This document shows, piece after piece, positions 25,672 to 33,469 of a DNA stretch of 64,000 nt. Position 1 is the stretch's first letter, and each line of letters starts with the position of its first letter. A program made the translations under genes and the position numbers. The notes under the pieces are model-generated. The model was given only the letters and a program-made list of their open reading frames with translations, searched no databases and was not told the DNA's origin. The stretch comes from Flavobacteriales bacterium (GTDB taxonomy: Bacteria; Bacteroidota; Bacteroidia; Flavobacteriales_F; PHOS-HE28): the NCBI GenBank assembly GCA_016721005.1, contig JADKJM010000005.1, forward strand, positions 496,001 through 560,000. The letters run 5' to 3'.

Positions 25672-26202
25672 ATGCGCCATCCGCTCCTCTTCCTCGCGTT
25701 CCTGATCACCGCACACCTTTCCGCACAGTATCTGGTGGACAACGTGGCGCCCAAACCGGCCGATGAATTCTACCGCGCCGGGGAGAAAGCCCAACGTTCC
25801 GGCGATCATCGCACGGCGGTGGTCCTTTACGGCCAAGTGTTGGAACTCGAAGCCGAACACATCAACGCGTTGCTGCAAAGGGGCTTTTGCCATTCGATGT
25901 TGAAGGAGTACGAAATGGCCATCACCGACCTCACGGCTGCGATCGCCTTGAAGCCGGAGAACGCGTGGGCCTACACGTCGCGCGGTAGTGCGTTCGCGAA
26001 ACTCGGCCAGCACGACAAGGCCATCGCCGACTTCGACCGCGTGATCGCGCTGGATCCGAAGATCGAAGAAGCCTACAACAACCGGGGTTGGTCCCGCAAA
26101 GCCCTGGGCGATACCGATGGCGCCTGCGCCGATTGGCGGACCAGCCAACGCATGGGCAACGCCGAAGCCCGCATCATCCTGAAGAACAACCACTGCAAAT
26201 GA
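25672..26202 (+). CDS. Tetratricopeptide-repeat secreted protein
   Basis: 176 residues. Signal peptide (LLFLAFLITAHLSAQ) and about three to four TPR units: DEFYRAGEKAQRSGDHRTAVVLYGQVLELEA, EHINALLQRGFCHSMLKEYEMAITDLTAAIALKP, AWAYTSRGSAFAKLGQHDKAIADFDRVIALDP and EAYNNRGWSRKALGDTDGACADW (patterns only). The terminal NRGWSRKALGDTDGACADWR matches the common Bacteroidota TPR ending. It probably mediates protein interaction in the periplasm. Its stop overlaps the start of the next gene (ATGA). Confidence 0.9.
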   Translation: MRHPLLFLAFLITAHLSAQYLVDNVAPKPADEFYRAGEKAQRSGDHRTAVVLYGQVLELEAEHINALLQRGFCHSMLKEYEMAITDLTAAIALKPENAWAYTSRGSAFAKLGQHDKAIADFDRVIALDPKIEEAYNNRGWSRKALGDTDGACADWRTSQRMGNAEARIILKNNHCK

Positions 26203-26603
26203 ACCGGACACTTACCCTGATCGGATCGCTGATCCTCACCGCGACGACCTTCGCACAGGACCAGACCTATTCCGATTGCCTCTTGAAGACCAGCAGCCGC
26301 TGGGGTGCACCCTGCGAGAAATGCGAGAGCTACATCGAAGGCTTCATCCGCGATTACAGCGGCACCTACCAGATCGACCTGAAGAACAGCTGCCGCGAAG
26401 TGATCGAAGTGAAAGTGGCCGTGCAGGAGAAGAACGGCACTTGGCGCACCTTCCCCGTGCGCGCACTCGGTCCTGATGAAAGCATGAGCGCGTTCGCATG
26501 CGAGGGCACCGGCAAGTACTTGTACTGGGTGCGTCGCGCGAACGATTCCGAGATCATCCTCCCGAGCGATCGCGAGATCATTACGGAGTACCGCGGTCGT
26601 TGA
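26199..26603 (+). CDS. Small secreted Cys-containing protein of unknown function
   Basis: 134 residues from MNRTLTLIGSLILTATTFAQ, a signal peptide. The mature part has four Cys in the first half (DCLLKTSSRWGAPCEKCESYIEG, pattern; later NSCREVIEV), and strands IEVKVAVQEKNGTWRTFPVRAL ending in an LYWVRRANDSEI segment, suggesting a small beta-sandwich. No named family recognised. Translationally coupled to the TPR gene by a 4-base overlap and followed by a strong terminator. Confidence 0.75.
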   Translation: MNRTLTLIGSLILTATTFAQDQTYSDCLLKTSSRWGAPCEKCESYIEGFIRDYSGTYQIDLKNSCREVIEVKVAVQEKNGTWRTFPVRALGPDESMSAFACEGTGKYLYWVRRANDSEIILPSDREIITEYRGR

Positions 26604-26620
26604 GCAACCACGTTCCTTTG

Positions 26621-26645
26621 GAAGGCCGGCTCGTCCGGCCTTTTC
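26621..26645 (+). terminator. Rho-independent terminator after the small secreted-protein run
   Basis: GAAGGCCGG-CTCGT-CCGGCCTTTTCC: an 8-bp stem with five-base loop followed by a T run, 18 bases after the stop at 26603. Confidence 0.85.
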
Positions 26646-26658
26646 CATTTTGAACCGG

Positions 26659-26743
26659 AGGGGCGAGGGGGGGGGGGCCCGGGGGGGGGGGGGGGGGGGG
26701 GGCGGGGGGGGCGGGCGGGGGGGGGGGGGGGGGGGGGGGGGGG
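26659..26743. repeat. Poly-G tract of about 85 bases, probably a sequencing/assembly artefact
   Basis: From 26659 the plus strand is almost entirely G, broken by a few C; runs of 22 G (26681-26702) and 27 G (26717-26743) occur. The flanks are ordinary sequence. Such long G runs are the known failure signal of two-colour Illumina chemistry and are rarely real in bacteria. A G-quadruplex-forming tract would be the biological alternative. The join between the terminator and the siaC gene should therefore be treated as uncertain. Confidence 0.85.
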
Positions 26744-26830
26744 CCTTTGTTGATGCCTACTCTTCGGGTGACGTTGAAGCGCTGGAGATGCGTTCCACTT
26801 TTGGGCACAGGCATTCCGCCCTCCTCACCC

Positions 26831-27223
26831 ATGGCCAACAAGCGCTTCCACATCGACCGTACCGACAACTCGCCACAGATCGACCTCGACCTGGAGCACG
26901 GCGTGCTGGAATTCACCGGCCGTTCGCTCCCACCCAACTCGGAGCAGTTCTATTCCCGCGTGTACCGCTGGATCGAGGAATACCTCGAAGAACCGCAGGA
27001 CCGCACCACGGTGAACATGAAACTGGATTACCTCGACACCAGTTCCTCCCGCCACCTCTACAACATCTTCCGGAAGCTGGACACCGTGAACGAACGCGGC
27101 CAGCAGGTACTGGTGAACTGGCACTACGAGACCGGCGATGAGGAGATGGCCGAGACCGGCAAGGATTACCAGAGCCTCTTCAAACTCGACTTCCAATTGG
27201 TGGAGGTGGAGGAGTTGTTCTGA
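26831..27223 (+). CDS. siaC: SiaC-family (DUF1987) regulatory phosphoprotein
   Basis: 130 residues. The family pattern is clear: TDNSPQIDLDLEHGVLEFTGRSLPPN near the N-terminus, FYSRVYRWIEEYLEEP, TTVNMKLDYLDTSSSRHLYNIFRKL, and VNWHYETGDEEMAETGKDYQSLF (patterns only). In Pseudomonas SiaC is phosphorylated on a Thr in this region and activates the diguanylate cyclase SiaD under control of SiaA/SiaB. No siaA, siaB or siaD gene is adjacent, so partners must be elsewhere. The ATG at 26831 is 87 bases after the poly-G tract; promoter sequence may be affected by the tract. Confidence 0.85.
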   Translation: MANKRFHIDRTDNSPQIDLDLEHGVLEFTGRSLPPNSEQFYSRVYRWIEEYLEEPQDRTTVNMKLDYLDTSSSRHLYNIFRKLDTVNERGQQVLVNWHYETGDEEMAETGKDYQSLFKLDFQLVEVEELF

Positions 27224-27398
27224 ACGCGAATTCGTCCTCGCATCTTGGACGGCCCCGGCTTAGTCCCGTGCAGATCTTCTCGCACGGTAGAGGAGCGCAC
27301 CCAGAGGGATTACGCGGTGATCACAATGCATGCACCCCGTCCGGTCTTTACGGCCATGGTAGCCGAACACATTGCGAAGTTGGGTACGCACCTTCCAC

Positions 27399-28175
27399 TC
27401 ACGGCTTCCGCTCCCGCAAGTACACCCACTCCCCTTCCGTGCTTTCCTCCGGCGCGAAGCGGTAGCCGTCGCCAGCATACGCCTTCAGCTTCTCGGGATC
27501 GAGGATGCGTTGCTGGATGATGGCGCGGGCCATGGCGCCGCGCTGCTGCTTGGCGAAGACCATGACCATCTTGTAGCCCCCGGGGCGGCGGTCCTTGAAG
27601 ACCGGCGTGATGATGCGCGCGCCGAGCCGCTCGGTGTTCACGGCCTTGAAGTATTCCGTGGAGGCGAGGTTGATGACGGTGTTGGATCCACTCCGCGTGA
27701 GATCAGCCTTCAGCACATCGGTGATGCGATCACCCCAGAAGGCATAGAGGTTCTTCTTGCGTCCCACGCTGAGGCCGGTGCCCATCATCAGGCGGTAGTC
27801 CTGCATGAGGTCCAACGGACGTAGCACGCCGTAGAGCCCGCTGAGGATGCGGAGGTGGTGTTGCGCGAATTGCAGATCGCTGCGGTCGAAGGCGCGCGCT
27901 TTCAACCCCCGGTACACCTCGCCATTGAAGGTGAAGATCGCTGGGCGTGCGTTGGTTTTCGTGAACGGCGTACTCCACTCTTCATAGCGCTGTCGGTTCA
28001 ATTCACCCAGCGCCGGACTGAGGTCCATGAGCTTCGCGAGCTTCTTCGCCGAGAGGCTTTTCATCTTGGCCACCAGCAGTGCGCAGTCCTCCAACAGCAC
28101 CGGCTGCGTGGCTCCTTCGTAGGTCGGCGGCGCTTCCTTGGAGAGATCCTTGGCGGGGCTGAGGAGGGCGAGCAT
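27399..28175 (-). CDS. yaaA: Peroxide stress protein YaaA (DUF328/UPF0246)
   Basis: 258 residues, full length. Family motifs: LALLSPAKDLSKE at the N-terminus, LNRQRYEEWSTPF, AIFTFNGEVYRGLKA, HLRILSGLYGVLRPLDLMQDYRLMMGT, VINLASTEYFKAV and the closing AYAGDGYRFAPEES. In E. coli YaaA lowers free iron and DNA damage during peroxide stress, and it binds DNA. The gene stands alone; the next upstream gap holds an inverted-repeat element. The 175-base gap to siaC has only a weak hairpin (CCGTGC...GCACGG at 27266-27287). Confidence 0.95.
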   Translation of the reverse strand: MLALLSPAKDLSKEAPPTYEGATQPVLLEDCALLVAKMKSLSAKKLAKLMDLSPALGELNRQRYEEWSTPFTKTNARPAIFTFNGEVYRGLKARAFDRSDLQFAQHHLRILSGLYGVLRPLDLMQDYRLMMGTGLSVGRKKNLYAFWGDRITDVLKADLTRSGSNTVINLASTEYFKAVNTERLGARIITPVFKDRRPGGYKMVMVFAKQQRGAMARAIIQQRILDPEKLKAYAGDGYRFAPEESTEGEWVYLRERKP

Positions 28176-28187
28176 GTTGTGATAGTT

Positions 28188-28307
28188 GGCAGGGGCAGGC
28201 GCAGGGGCAAATGATCGGGCTACGAAGGTGTCGTTTACGGCTTCGAGACAAGAGATGAAACGCTTAACCCATAGAAGATCGCTTGCCCCTGCACCTGCTC
28301 CTGCACC
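28188..28307. repeat. GGGGCA-type inverted-repeat element, complete copy
   Basis: The left arm (28188-28216) is GGCAGGGGCAGGCGCAGGGG followed by CAAATGATC. The right arm (28277-28307) is GATCGCTTGCCCCTGCACC followed by TGCTCCTGCACC, the inverse complement. The 60-base core is unique. The element fills the gap between yaaA and the TerB-DnaJ gene. Confidence 0.75.
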
Positions 28308-28312
28308 TTTCC

Positions 28313-29053
28313 CTACGTCATCCCCCTCTCCGACTGCACGGCCTCGTACGCCTGTTGCACCTTTTTGAATTTCTCGTTCGCGGCCTTCTGCACGTCCTCG
28401 CCGAGGTGGGCCACTTTGTCCGGGTGGTATTTCATGGCCATGCGGCGGTAGGCCTTCTTCACTTCATCGTCGGTGGCGGACTTCGGGATCTCGAGGACCG
28501 CATAGGACGCGGTCGGATCCGCCGTGCGGAACATGGCGCTGAGCGATCCCAGATCCTTGTCGCTCACGCCCATGGTATGCGCCATGCGCTTGAGCAGGTC
28601 GAATTCCTGGCGGTCCACCCGACCATCCGCATGAGCAAGGCCGATGAGGTAGTGGATCAATTGCAAGCGGATCGGGTGCGGCATGTGATGTCGCACCTGC
28701 TCACACACGTCGTTCACGGGGATCTCCTTTTTCAAGGCATCGCGCAGGAGTACGAGCAATTGACCTGCGCGTGGCGCGCCGAACTGCTGTACGAAGAAGC
28801 GACGGACGTGCTCCAACTCGCTTTGCGTCACACGGCCGTCCGCTTTCATCAGCGCGGCGGTAAGTACCACAAGGCTCACTTCGAGATCACCGGCCGTGGT
28901 GCTACGTGTTCGCGCGCCGCCCGTTCCAATGGTCTCCTGCGCGGGGCCGCTCATGTGGTCCATCATGGCACCGATGGCAAAGCCGAGGATGCCGCCGATG
29001 GGACCACCGAAGGCCCAACCCAAGCCGCCACCAACCCACTTACTGAAGGACAT
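28313..29053 (-). CDS. TerB-like and DnaJ-domain protein (DjlA-like co-chaperone)
   Basis: 246 residues. The Gly-rich hydrophobic N-terminus (WVGGGLGWAFGGPIGGILGFAIG) looks like a membrane anchor as in DjlA. A TerB-like helical domain follows (VLTAALMKADGRVTQSELEHVRRFF, IGLAHADGRVDRQEFDLLKRMA, patterns). The C-terminal 65 residues are a J domain with the HPD motif (RRMAMKYHPDKV). DjlA-type proteins stimulate DnaK ATPase at the membrane. The protein is full length and isolated on its strand. Confidence 0.92.
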   Translation of the reverse strand: MSFSKWVGGGLGWAFGGPIGGILGFAIGAMMDHMSGPAQETIGTGGARTRSTTAGDLEVSLVVLTAALMKADGRVTQSELEHVRRFFVQQFGAPRAGQLLVLLRDALKKEIPVNDVCEQVRHHMPHPIRLQLIHYLIGLAHADGRVDRQEFDLLKRMAHTMGVSDKDLGSLSAMFRTADPTASYAVLEIPKSATDDEVKKAYRRMAMKYHPDKVAHLGEDVQKAANEKFKKVQQAYEAVQSERGMT

Positions 29054-29458
29054 GGGCGGCGGTTGGAACGCGTGAGGGACGTGCTTGCTTGATCACTTGG
29101 GTGCGAATTGGAGGGCCGCAAAGAAAACGGGTACTGAGGGATGGGGCAACGCGGAAATACATGAACGGGTGAGAAGAGAAGGAAGAGTCTCACGCAGAGG
29201 CGCAGAGAACGCAGGATACGTCACACCGGAGGACGGGCGTCTGCCGTGCGGCAGACGCCCGTCCTCCGGTGTCTCACCAATGCCTGTGATCCGTGGCATC
29301 TGTGAGACTCCGGGTCCCGGTCGCAGAGCCTCCCTCGCCCGGAGTGACGAATTGCCATAGCCTCTGCGTGAACCGTATTCCTACCGCGTGCCTGTACAAT
29401 GAACAGCGATCGTGCATTCCGGACCGAGGAACGGTATCACCCCACCCCACACGCGCAG
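29054..29458. repeat. Intergenic repeat island without coding potential
   Basis: 405 bases upstream of gldF. It contains a GAGTCTCACGCAGAGGCG / CAGAGAACGCAGGA segment at about 29186-29216 of a kind widely scattered in environmental genomes, a long perfect palindrome (listed separately), an inverse GCATCTGTGAGACTCC at about 29300, CCCGGAGTGACG near 29338 and an inverse CCTCTGCGTGAAC near 29360. The ORFs across it translate the repeat and are not genes. Confidence 0.65.
29223..29272. repeat. 50-base near-perfect palindrome
   Basis: Arms of 24 bases (ACACCGGAGGACGGGCG... and ...CGCCCGTCCTCCGGTGT) pair perfectly around a two-base centre (TG between GCCG and CGGC). It is G+C-rich and has no T tract, so it is not an ordinary terminator. 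Confidence 0.9.
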
Positions 29459-29468
29459 CTATCTTGGC
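29459..29468 (+). promoter_or_regulatory. Putative -7 element for gldF
   Basis: CTATCTTGGC lies 14 bases before the gldF ATG and fits the TA(C/T)CTT pattern. Confidence 0.4.
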
Positions 29469-29482
29469 CGCCCGTCCACAGC

Positions 29483-30412
29483 ATGTTCGCGCTTATTCGC
29501 AAAGAGGTACGAGGCTTTCTCGGTTCGCTCATCGGTCACATCGTCATCGCGGTGTTCCTGCTGCTCACAGGGCTTTTCCTGTGGGTGTTCCCGGATAACA
29601 TCCTGGACAGCGGCTACGCGGACCTCGGCCCGCTCTTCTTCATCGCGCCGTGGGTCTTCCTCTTTCTGGTGCCGGCTGTGACGATGCGAAGTTTCAGTGA
29701 AGAGAAACGCACGGGGACCTTGGAAGTGCTGCTCACCAAGCCGCTCACCGAGATGCGGGTGGTGCTGGCGAAGTACATCGCGGCCATGCTGCTGATCGGC
29801 TTCGCATTGATCCCGACGCTGGTGTACGTGTGGAGCGTGGACCAGCTCTCCACTTCGGTCACGGCGGTGCTGGTCACCACGGCGAAATGGCGCTTCGTGT
29901 TTTTCGTGATCCTCGCGGTGCTGAACAGCGTGATCTCGATCATCGTCTTTGTGCGGATCATGCGCCGAAGGAATTGGTCCACGACGGGGAAGCTGGTTCG
30001 CGTGGTGGTGTTGCTTGCATGGTTGGCTGCCTTCGCCTTGGTGGTGAATTGGATGCTCTTCATCGGTGGCATCGATGCCGGTGGGACGTGGGGCTCCTAC
30101 CTCGGCTTGTTCCTTTTGGCCGCATGCTTCGCGGCGGTGGGCGTGTTCGCATCGGCACTCACCGACAGCCAGATCGTGGCCTTCCTCATCGCTGTGGTAC
30201 TGTGCTTCTTCCTGTACATGGGTTTCGATCTCATCGCTAGTTTCGATGTGATGGGCGGGCTCGAAGGGCCGATCAAGGCTCTTGGGATCCAGGAGCATTA
30301 CGCCTCACTGGGGCGCGGTGTGCTGGACTTCGGTGATGTGCTTTACCACCTCGGGGTGATCGCGATCTTCCTGCTGCTCACGCGCACCGCGCTGCAAAGT
30401 CGCACTTGGTAG
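29483..30412 (+). CDS. gldF: Gliding motility-associated ABC transporter permease GldF
   Basis: 309 residues from MFALIRKEVRGFLGSLIGHI, an ABC-2 type permease with about six membrane helices. The N-terminus matches GldF, with FFIAPWVFLFLVPAVTMRSFSEEKRTGTLEVLLTKPLTEM (pattern) as the ABC-2 signature segment. There is an insertion around residues 155-200 (RIMRRRNWSTTGKLVRVVVLLAW) with an extra helix pair relative to the shorter members I know. GldF, GldG and the ATPase GldA form a transporter needed for gliding in Flavobacterium johnsoniae; many non-gliding Bacteroidota also have it. Directly followed by gldG after one base. Confidence 0.93.
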   Translation: MFALIRKEVRGFLGSLIGHIVIAVFLLLTGLFLWVFPDNILDSGYADLGPLFFIAPWVFLFLVPAVTMRSFSEEKRTGTLEVLLTKPLTEMRVVLAKYIAAMLLIGFALIPTLVYVWSVDQLSTSVTAVLVTTAKWRFVFFVILAVLNSVISIIVFVRIMRRRNWSTTGKLVRVVVLLAWLAAFALVVNWMLFIGGIDAGGTWGSYLGLFLLAACFAAVGVFASALTDSQIVAFLIAVVLCFFLYMGFDLIASFDVMGGLEGPIKALGIQEHYASLGRGVLDFGDVLYHLGVIAIFLLLTRTALQSRTW

Positions 30413-30413
30413 C

Positions 30414-32186
30414 ATGGCGCAGAAGAGCACACCGAAACCTACTAGGGTCCGCAGCAAACGCTTGGGCGATCTGGGCGAACTCACCATCGGCATCGGTATC
30501 GTGCTGCTCGTGCTTTTCATCGCGTCGTTCTTCCGCATGCGGATCGACCTGACGAGCGAGCAACGCTACACGCTCACACCGGCCACGCGCGAGTTGGTGA
30601 GCGGCTTGGAGGACATCATGTATGTGAAGGTGTATCTCACCGGTGAATTGCCGGCCGACCTGAAGCAGTTGGAACGCGCGACGCACGACGTGTTGGACGA
30701 GATGCGCGCATCCGGCGGTGATCGCATCGAGTACAGCTTCGTGGATCCCAACGCGAGCGCCGATCAGAAGACGCGCAACGAGGTGTACGATCAGTTGCAG
30801 CAGCAAGGGCTCACGTACAGCAGCATCCGCATCAAGGAGAAGGGCGGTTACTCGGAACGCATCGTCTTCCCCGGCGCGCTGGTGACCTACCGCGATAAGA
30901 CGGTGCCGGTGCAATTGCTACGGACGCAGTTGCGCACGCCCGATGCGGACATCGTGCAGAAGTCGATCACGAACGTGGAGTACGAATTGGCGAGTTCCTT
31001 TCGGCAAGCCACGCTGCGGAAGCGTCCGCGTATCGCCTTCCTGGAAGGCCACGGCGAGTTGCAACCCATCGAGGTGATGGACATCACCAACGCGCTTTCG
31101 GCGCAGTATGATGTCTCGCGTGTGCGGATCGATGGGCGGGTGGACGCACTGAGCCGGAAGAATGAAGCGATCCGTTATCGCTTGAACGATTACGAAGCGC
31201 TGGTGATCGCGAAGCCGGACAGCGCCTTCTCGGATCGCGATCGGTACGTGATCGATCAGTTCGTGATGAACGGCGGCAAGGTGCTCTGGTGCATCAGTGC
31301 GATGGACGCGCACCTCGACAGTTTGCGCACCAACCAGTTCAGCATGGCCACGCCATTGGACCTCGGCGTGGAGGAGTTGCTCTTCGCCTACGGCGTGCGG
31401 ATCAACAAGGATCTGATCCTGGACCAGAGCTGCGCACCGATCGAGATCTACACGCAGCCGTACGGCAACCAGCGGAAGTTGGAGCGCTTCCCTTGGTACT
31501 TCGAGCCGGTGCTCATTCCGCAGAGCGCGCACCCCATCGTCGCGAACATCGATCCCGTACACACGCGCTTCGCCAGCAGCATGGATACCATCGGCGTGGA
31601 CAGCGTGAAGAAGACGATCCTCCTCACCAGTTCGCCGCGCTCCTTCGCGCAACGCAATCCGGTGCGCATCAGTTTGAACATGGTGGAGATGGACCAAGGA
31701 TTTGAACGGCGCAGCACACCCTACTTACCCATGGCCGTGCTGCTCGAAGGAAAGTTCAGGAGCGCATATTATGACCGCCTGCCGACCGCGATCGTCACGG
31801 ACAAGGACGTGGCCTATCGCGAGCGCAGTCCGCACACCGCGCAACTGGTGATCGCCGACGGCGACGTGATCGAGAACCGCGTGGATGCGGCCAAGGGCAT
31901 GTTCTACATGCTTGGGTTCGATCGGTATGCGAACGCCAAGATCTATGGCAACCGCGAGCTGATCCTGAACGCGATGAACTACCTGCTGGACGATCGGAGC
32001 TTGATCAGCATCCGGTCGCGCGCCATCACCTTGCGGCAATTGGATACGGCACGCGTTGAAGTAGAACGCCGCAAGTGGCAAGTGATCAACCTCGCGGTAC
32101 CCTTGCTCATCAGCTTGGTGCTCGGTTTCGCGTACCAGCAACACCGGCGTCGATCCAATCTACCACCCAAAGCCCAGCGCGCATGA
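30414..32186 (+). CDS. gldG: Gliding motility-associated ABC transporter substrate-binding protein GldG
   Basis: 590 residues. An N-terminal membrane helix (LTIGIGIVLLVLFIASFF) precedes the large periplasmic domain with RIDLTSEQRYTLTPATRELVSGLEDIMYVKVYLTGELP, DYEALVIAKPDSAFSDRDRYVIDQFVMNGGKVLW, LEELLFAYGVRIN-like segments and GNRELILNAMNYLLDD, and a C-terminal membrane helix (VINLAVPLLISLVLGFAY) before a short basic tail (patterns only). This is the normal GldG layout (PF09822). Its stop overlaps the DUF4340 start by 4 bases. Confidence 0.95.
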   Translation: MAQKSTPKPTRVRSKRLGDLGELTIGIGIVLLVLFIASFFRMRIDLTSEQRYTLTPATRELVSGLEDIMYVKVYLTGELPADLKQLERATHDVLDEMRASGGDRIEYSFVDPNASADQKTRNEVYDQLQQQGLTYSSIRIKEKGGYSERIVFPGALVTYRDKTVPVQLLRTQLRTPDADIVQKSITNVEYELASSFRQATLRKRPRIAFLEGHGELQPIEVMDITNALSAQYDVSRVRIDGRVDALSRKNEAIRYRLNDYEALVIAKPDSAFSDRDRYVIDQFVMNGGKVLWCISAMDAHLDSLRTNQFSMATPLDLGVEELLFAYGVRINKDLILDQSCAPIEIYTQPYGNQRKLERFPWYFEPVLIPQSAHPIVANIDPVHTRFASSMDTIGVDSVKKTILLTSSPRSFAQRNPVRISLNMVEMDQGFERRSTPYLPMAVLLEGKFRSAYYDRLPTAIVTDKDVAYRERSPHTAQLVIADGDVIENRVDAAKGMFYMLGFDRYANAKIYGNRELILNAMNYLLDDRSLISIRSRAITLRQLDTARVEVERRKWQVINLAVPLLISLVLGFAYQQHRRRSNLPPKAQRA

Positions 32187-33196
32187 ACCGCAAATGGTTG
32201 CTCCTTGGTCTATTGATCCTGCTCTCGGGCGTGGCATGGTGGCTTGCGCGTAACAAGTCCGACAGCACACTGGATAGGCCCCTCACCGATTTCGCCGTGC
32301 CCGACACGAGCCGCGTCACGCGGATCTTCATCGCCGATAAGAAGGGCCATACCGTGGACCTGGTTCGCGCCAAGGACGGATGGTGGTTGAATGGCAAATA
32401 CCGTGTGCGCCAACCGGAAGTGACCACGGCGTTGAAGACCTTTCTGCGGATCGAGGTGAAGAGCCCTGTGCCGAAGAGCAGCGAGGAGATGGTCCTGCGC
32501 ACCATGGTCGGCGCGGCGCAGAAAGTGGAGATCTATGAAGGCGGTGACAAACCTTCCAGGATCTGGCTGATCGGCCACGCCACGAAGGATCACTTCGGCA
32601 CGTACATGGTGCTGGAGAAACCGGATGAGGGCCGCAGTAGTGCGCCTTTCATCATGGGCATCGGCGGCTTCACTGGTGTATTGAACACGCGCTTCCCGGC
32701 CACGGTGGACAACTGGCGCAGCAGCAGGGTCTACAACTTCCATGATCTGCACGACCTGGCCTCGGTGGAGGTGGAACACGTAGGGCGGCCGCTCGCTTCA
32801 TACCGTGTGGAGAATCCGGCTTCCGGAGCGCCCAAGCTCACCGATCTGAAAGGTCGTCCGCTGCCGATGGATACCGTGTTGGTGCAAGCCTCACTCCTGC
32901 CTTACCGGATCTTCGATTACGAATACATCGAGCGGTTGATGAAGCGGTCCTCGCGCGATTCGCTCCTCGCGGCGACACCGAACTTCATCATTCGCACGAA
33001 GGCACGGGAAGGTACCGAGCAGACCATGAAACTCTGGTACATGGCCTACAACGGTGATGAAGGCGGATTCGACACGCCGCGACCCATCCATGACCCGCTC
33101 CGCATGTTCGCATTCGTGGAGGACAGCCTCATTGTGATCGTGCAGCGCCAGTACACCGACCTGATGACCCAGCCCGCGATGGCGTTGATGCCGTAG
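32183..33196 (+). CDS. DUF4340-domain membrane-anchored protein
   Basis: 337 residues from MNRKWLLLGLLILLSGVAWW, a signal anchor. The DUF4340 pattern is seen in DTSRVTRIFIADKKGHTVDLVRAKDGWWLNGKYRVRQPEV, followed by a strand-rich extracytoplasmic domain with FPATVDNWRSSRVYNF. The family is regularly found next to GldG-type ABC proteins and is presumably an accessory exported component. The 4-base overlap with gldG suggests coupled translation in a gldF-gldG-DUF4340 operon. Confidence 0.88.
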   Translation: MNRKWLLLGLLILLSGVAWWLARNKSDSTLDRPLTDFAVPDTSRVTRIFIADKKGHTVDLVRAKDGWWLNGKYRVRQPEVTTALKTFLRIEVKSPVPKSSEEMVLRTMVGAAQKVEIYEGGDKPSRIWLIGHATKDHFGTYMVLEKPDEGRSSAPFIMGIGGFTGVLNTRFPATVDNWRSSRVYNFHDLHDLASVEVEHVGRPLASYRVENPASGAPKLTDLKGRPLPMDTVLVQASLLPYRIFDYEYIERLMKRSSRDSLLAATPNFIIRTKAREGTEQTMKLWYMAYNGDEGGFDTPRPIHDPLRMFAFVEDSLIVIVQRQYTDLMTQPAMALMP

Positions 33197-33202
33197 GCGG
33201 CT

Positions 33203-33366
33203 GTAGGGGCAGGGGCAGGCGCAGGGGCAAGCGATCTTCTAGAAGGTGAACGTTTGACTCCTTTCTAGCGAGGCCTTGTGCGACACCTTCGGAGCACTGC
33301 GTACTTGCACCTGCCCCTGCCTACTGCCCCTGCATTCTTGCCCCTGTTCCTGCTTATTGCTCCTTG
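33203..33366. repeat. GGGGCA-type inverted-repeat element between DUF4340 gene and dnaN
   Basis: Left arm from 33203: GTAGGGGCAGGGGCAGGCGC then AGGGGCAAGCGATC, followed by the small palindrome CTTCTAGAAG and GTGAACG. Right arm 33304-33366: CTTGCACCTGCCCCTGCC, then TACTGCCCCTGCATTCTTG and CCCCTGTTCCTGCTTATTG. Same family as 9997, 28188 and 34595. Confidence 0.8.
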
Positions 33367-33373
33367 CATTCAC

Positions 33374-33402
33374 TGTGGATAACCCCCTCTACTTGTTGAA
33401 AA
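33374..33402 (-). promoter_or_regulatory. DnaA-box-like pair upstream of dnaN
   Basis: TGTGGATAA at 33374-33382 is the exact inverse complement of the DnaA box TTATCCACA. TGTTGAAAA at 33394-33402, in the same orientation and 20 bases further on, is a weaker variant (TTTTCAACA). Both lie in the last non-repeat stretch before dnaN. Confidence 0.5.
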
Positions 33403-33431
33403 GTGGGGGCAAGCTCCGGGGGGTGCCCGAA

Positions 33432-33439
33432 TACCTTTG
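33432..33439 (+). promoter_or_regulatory. Putative -7 element for dnaN
   Basis: TACCTTTG matches the Bacteroidota TAnnTTTG consensus exactly, 31 bases before the dnaN ATG. A matching -33 TTTG is not visible. Confidence 0.5.
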
Positions 33440-33469
33440 CCCGTCCCTGAAAAAACACAGCATTCCCCG

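Noticed and set aside
26581..26937. Minus-strand proline-rich frame across the poly-G tract
   Set aside because: The proline run is only the translation of the G tract, which is probably artefactual.
27266..27287. Weak hairpin CCGTGC...GCACGG between siaC and yaaA as terminator
   Set aside because: Stem of only six pairs, ten-base loop and no T run; too weak to annotate.
29085..29360. Small plus-strand frame upstream of gldF
   Set aside because: It translates the intergenic repeat and the palindrome; such peptides are common false genes.
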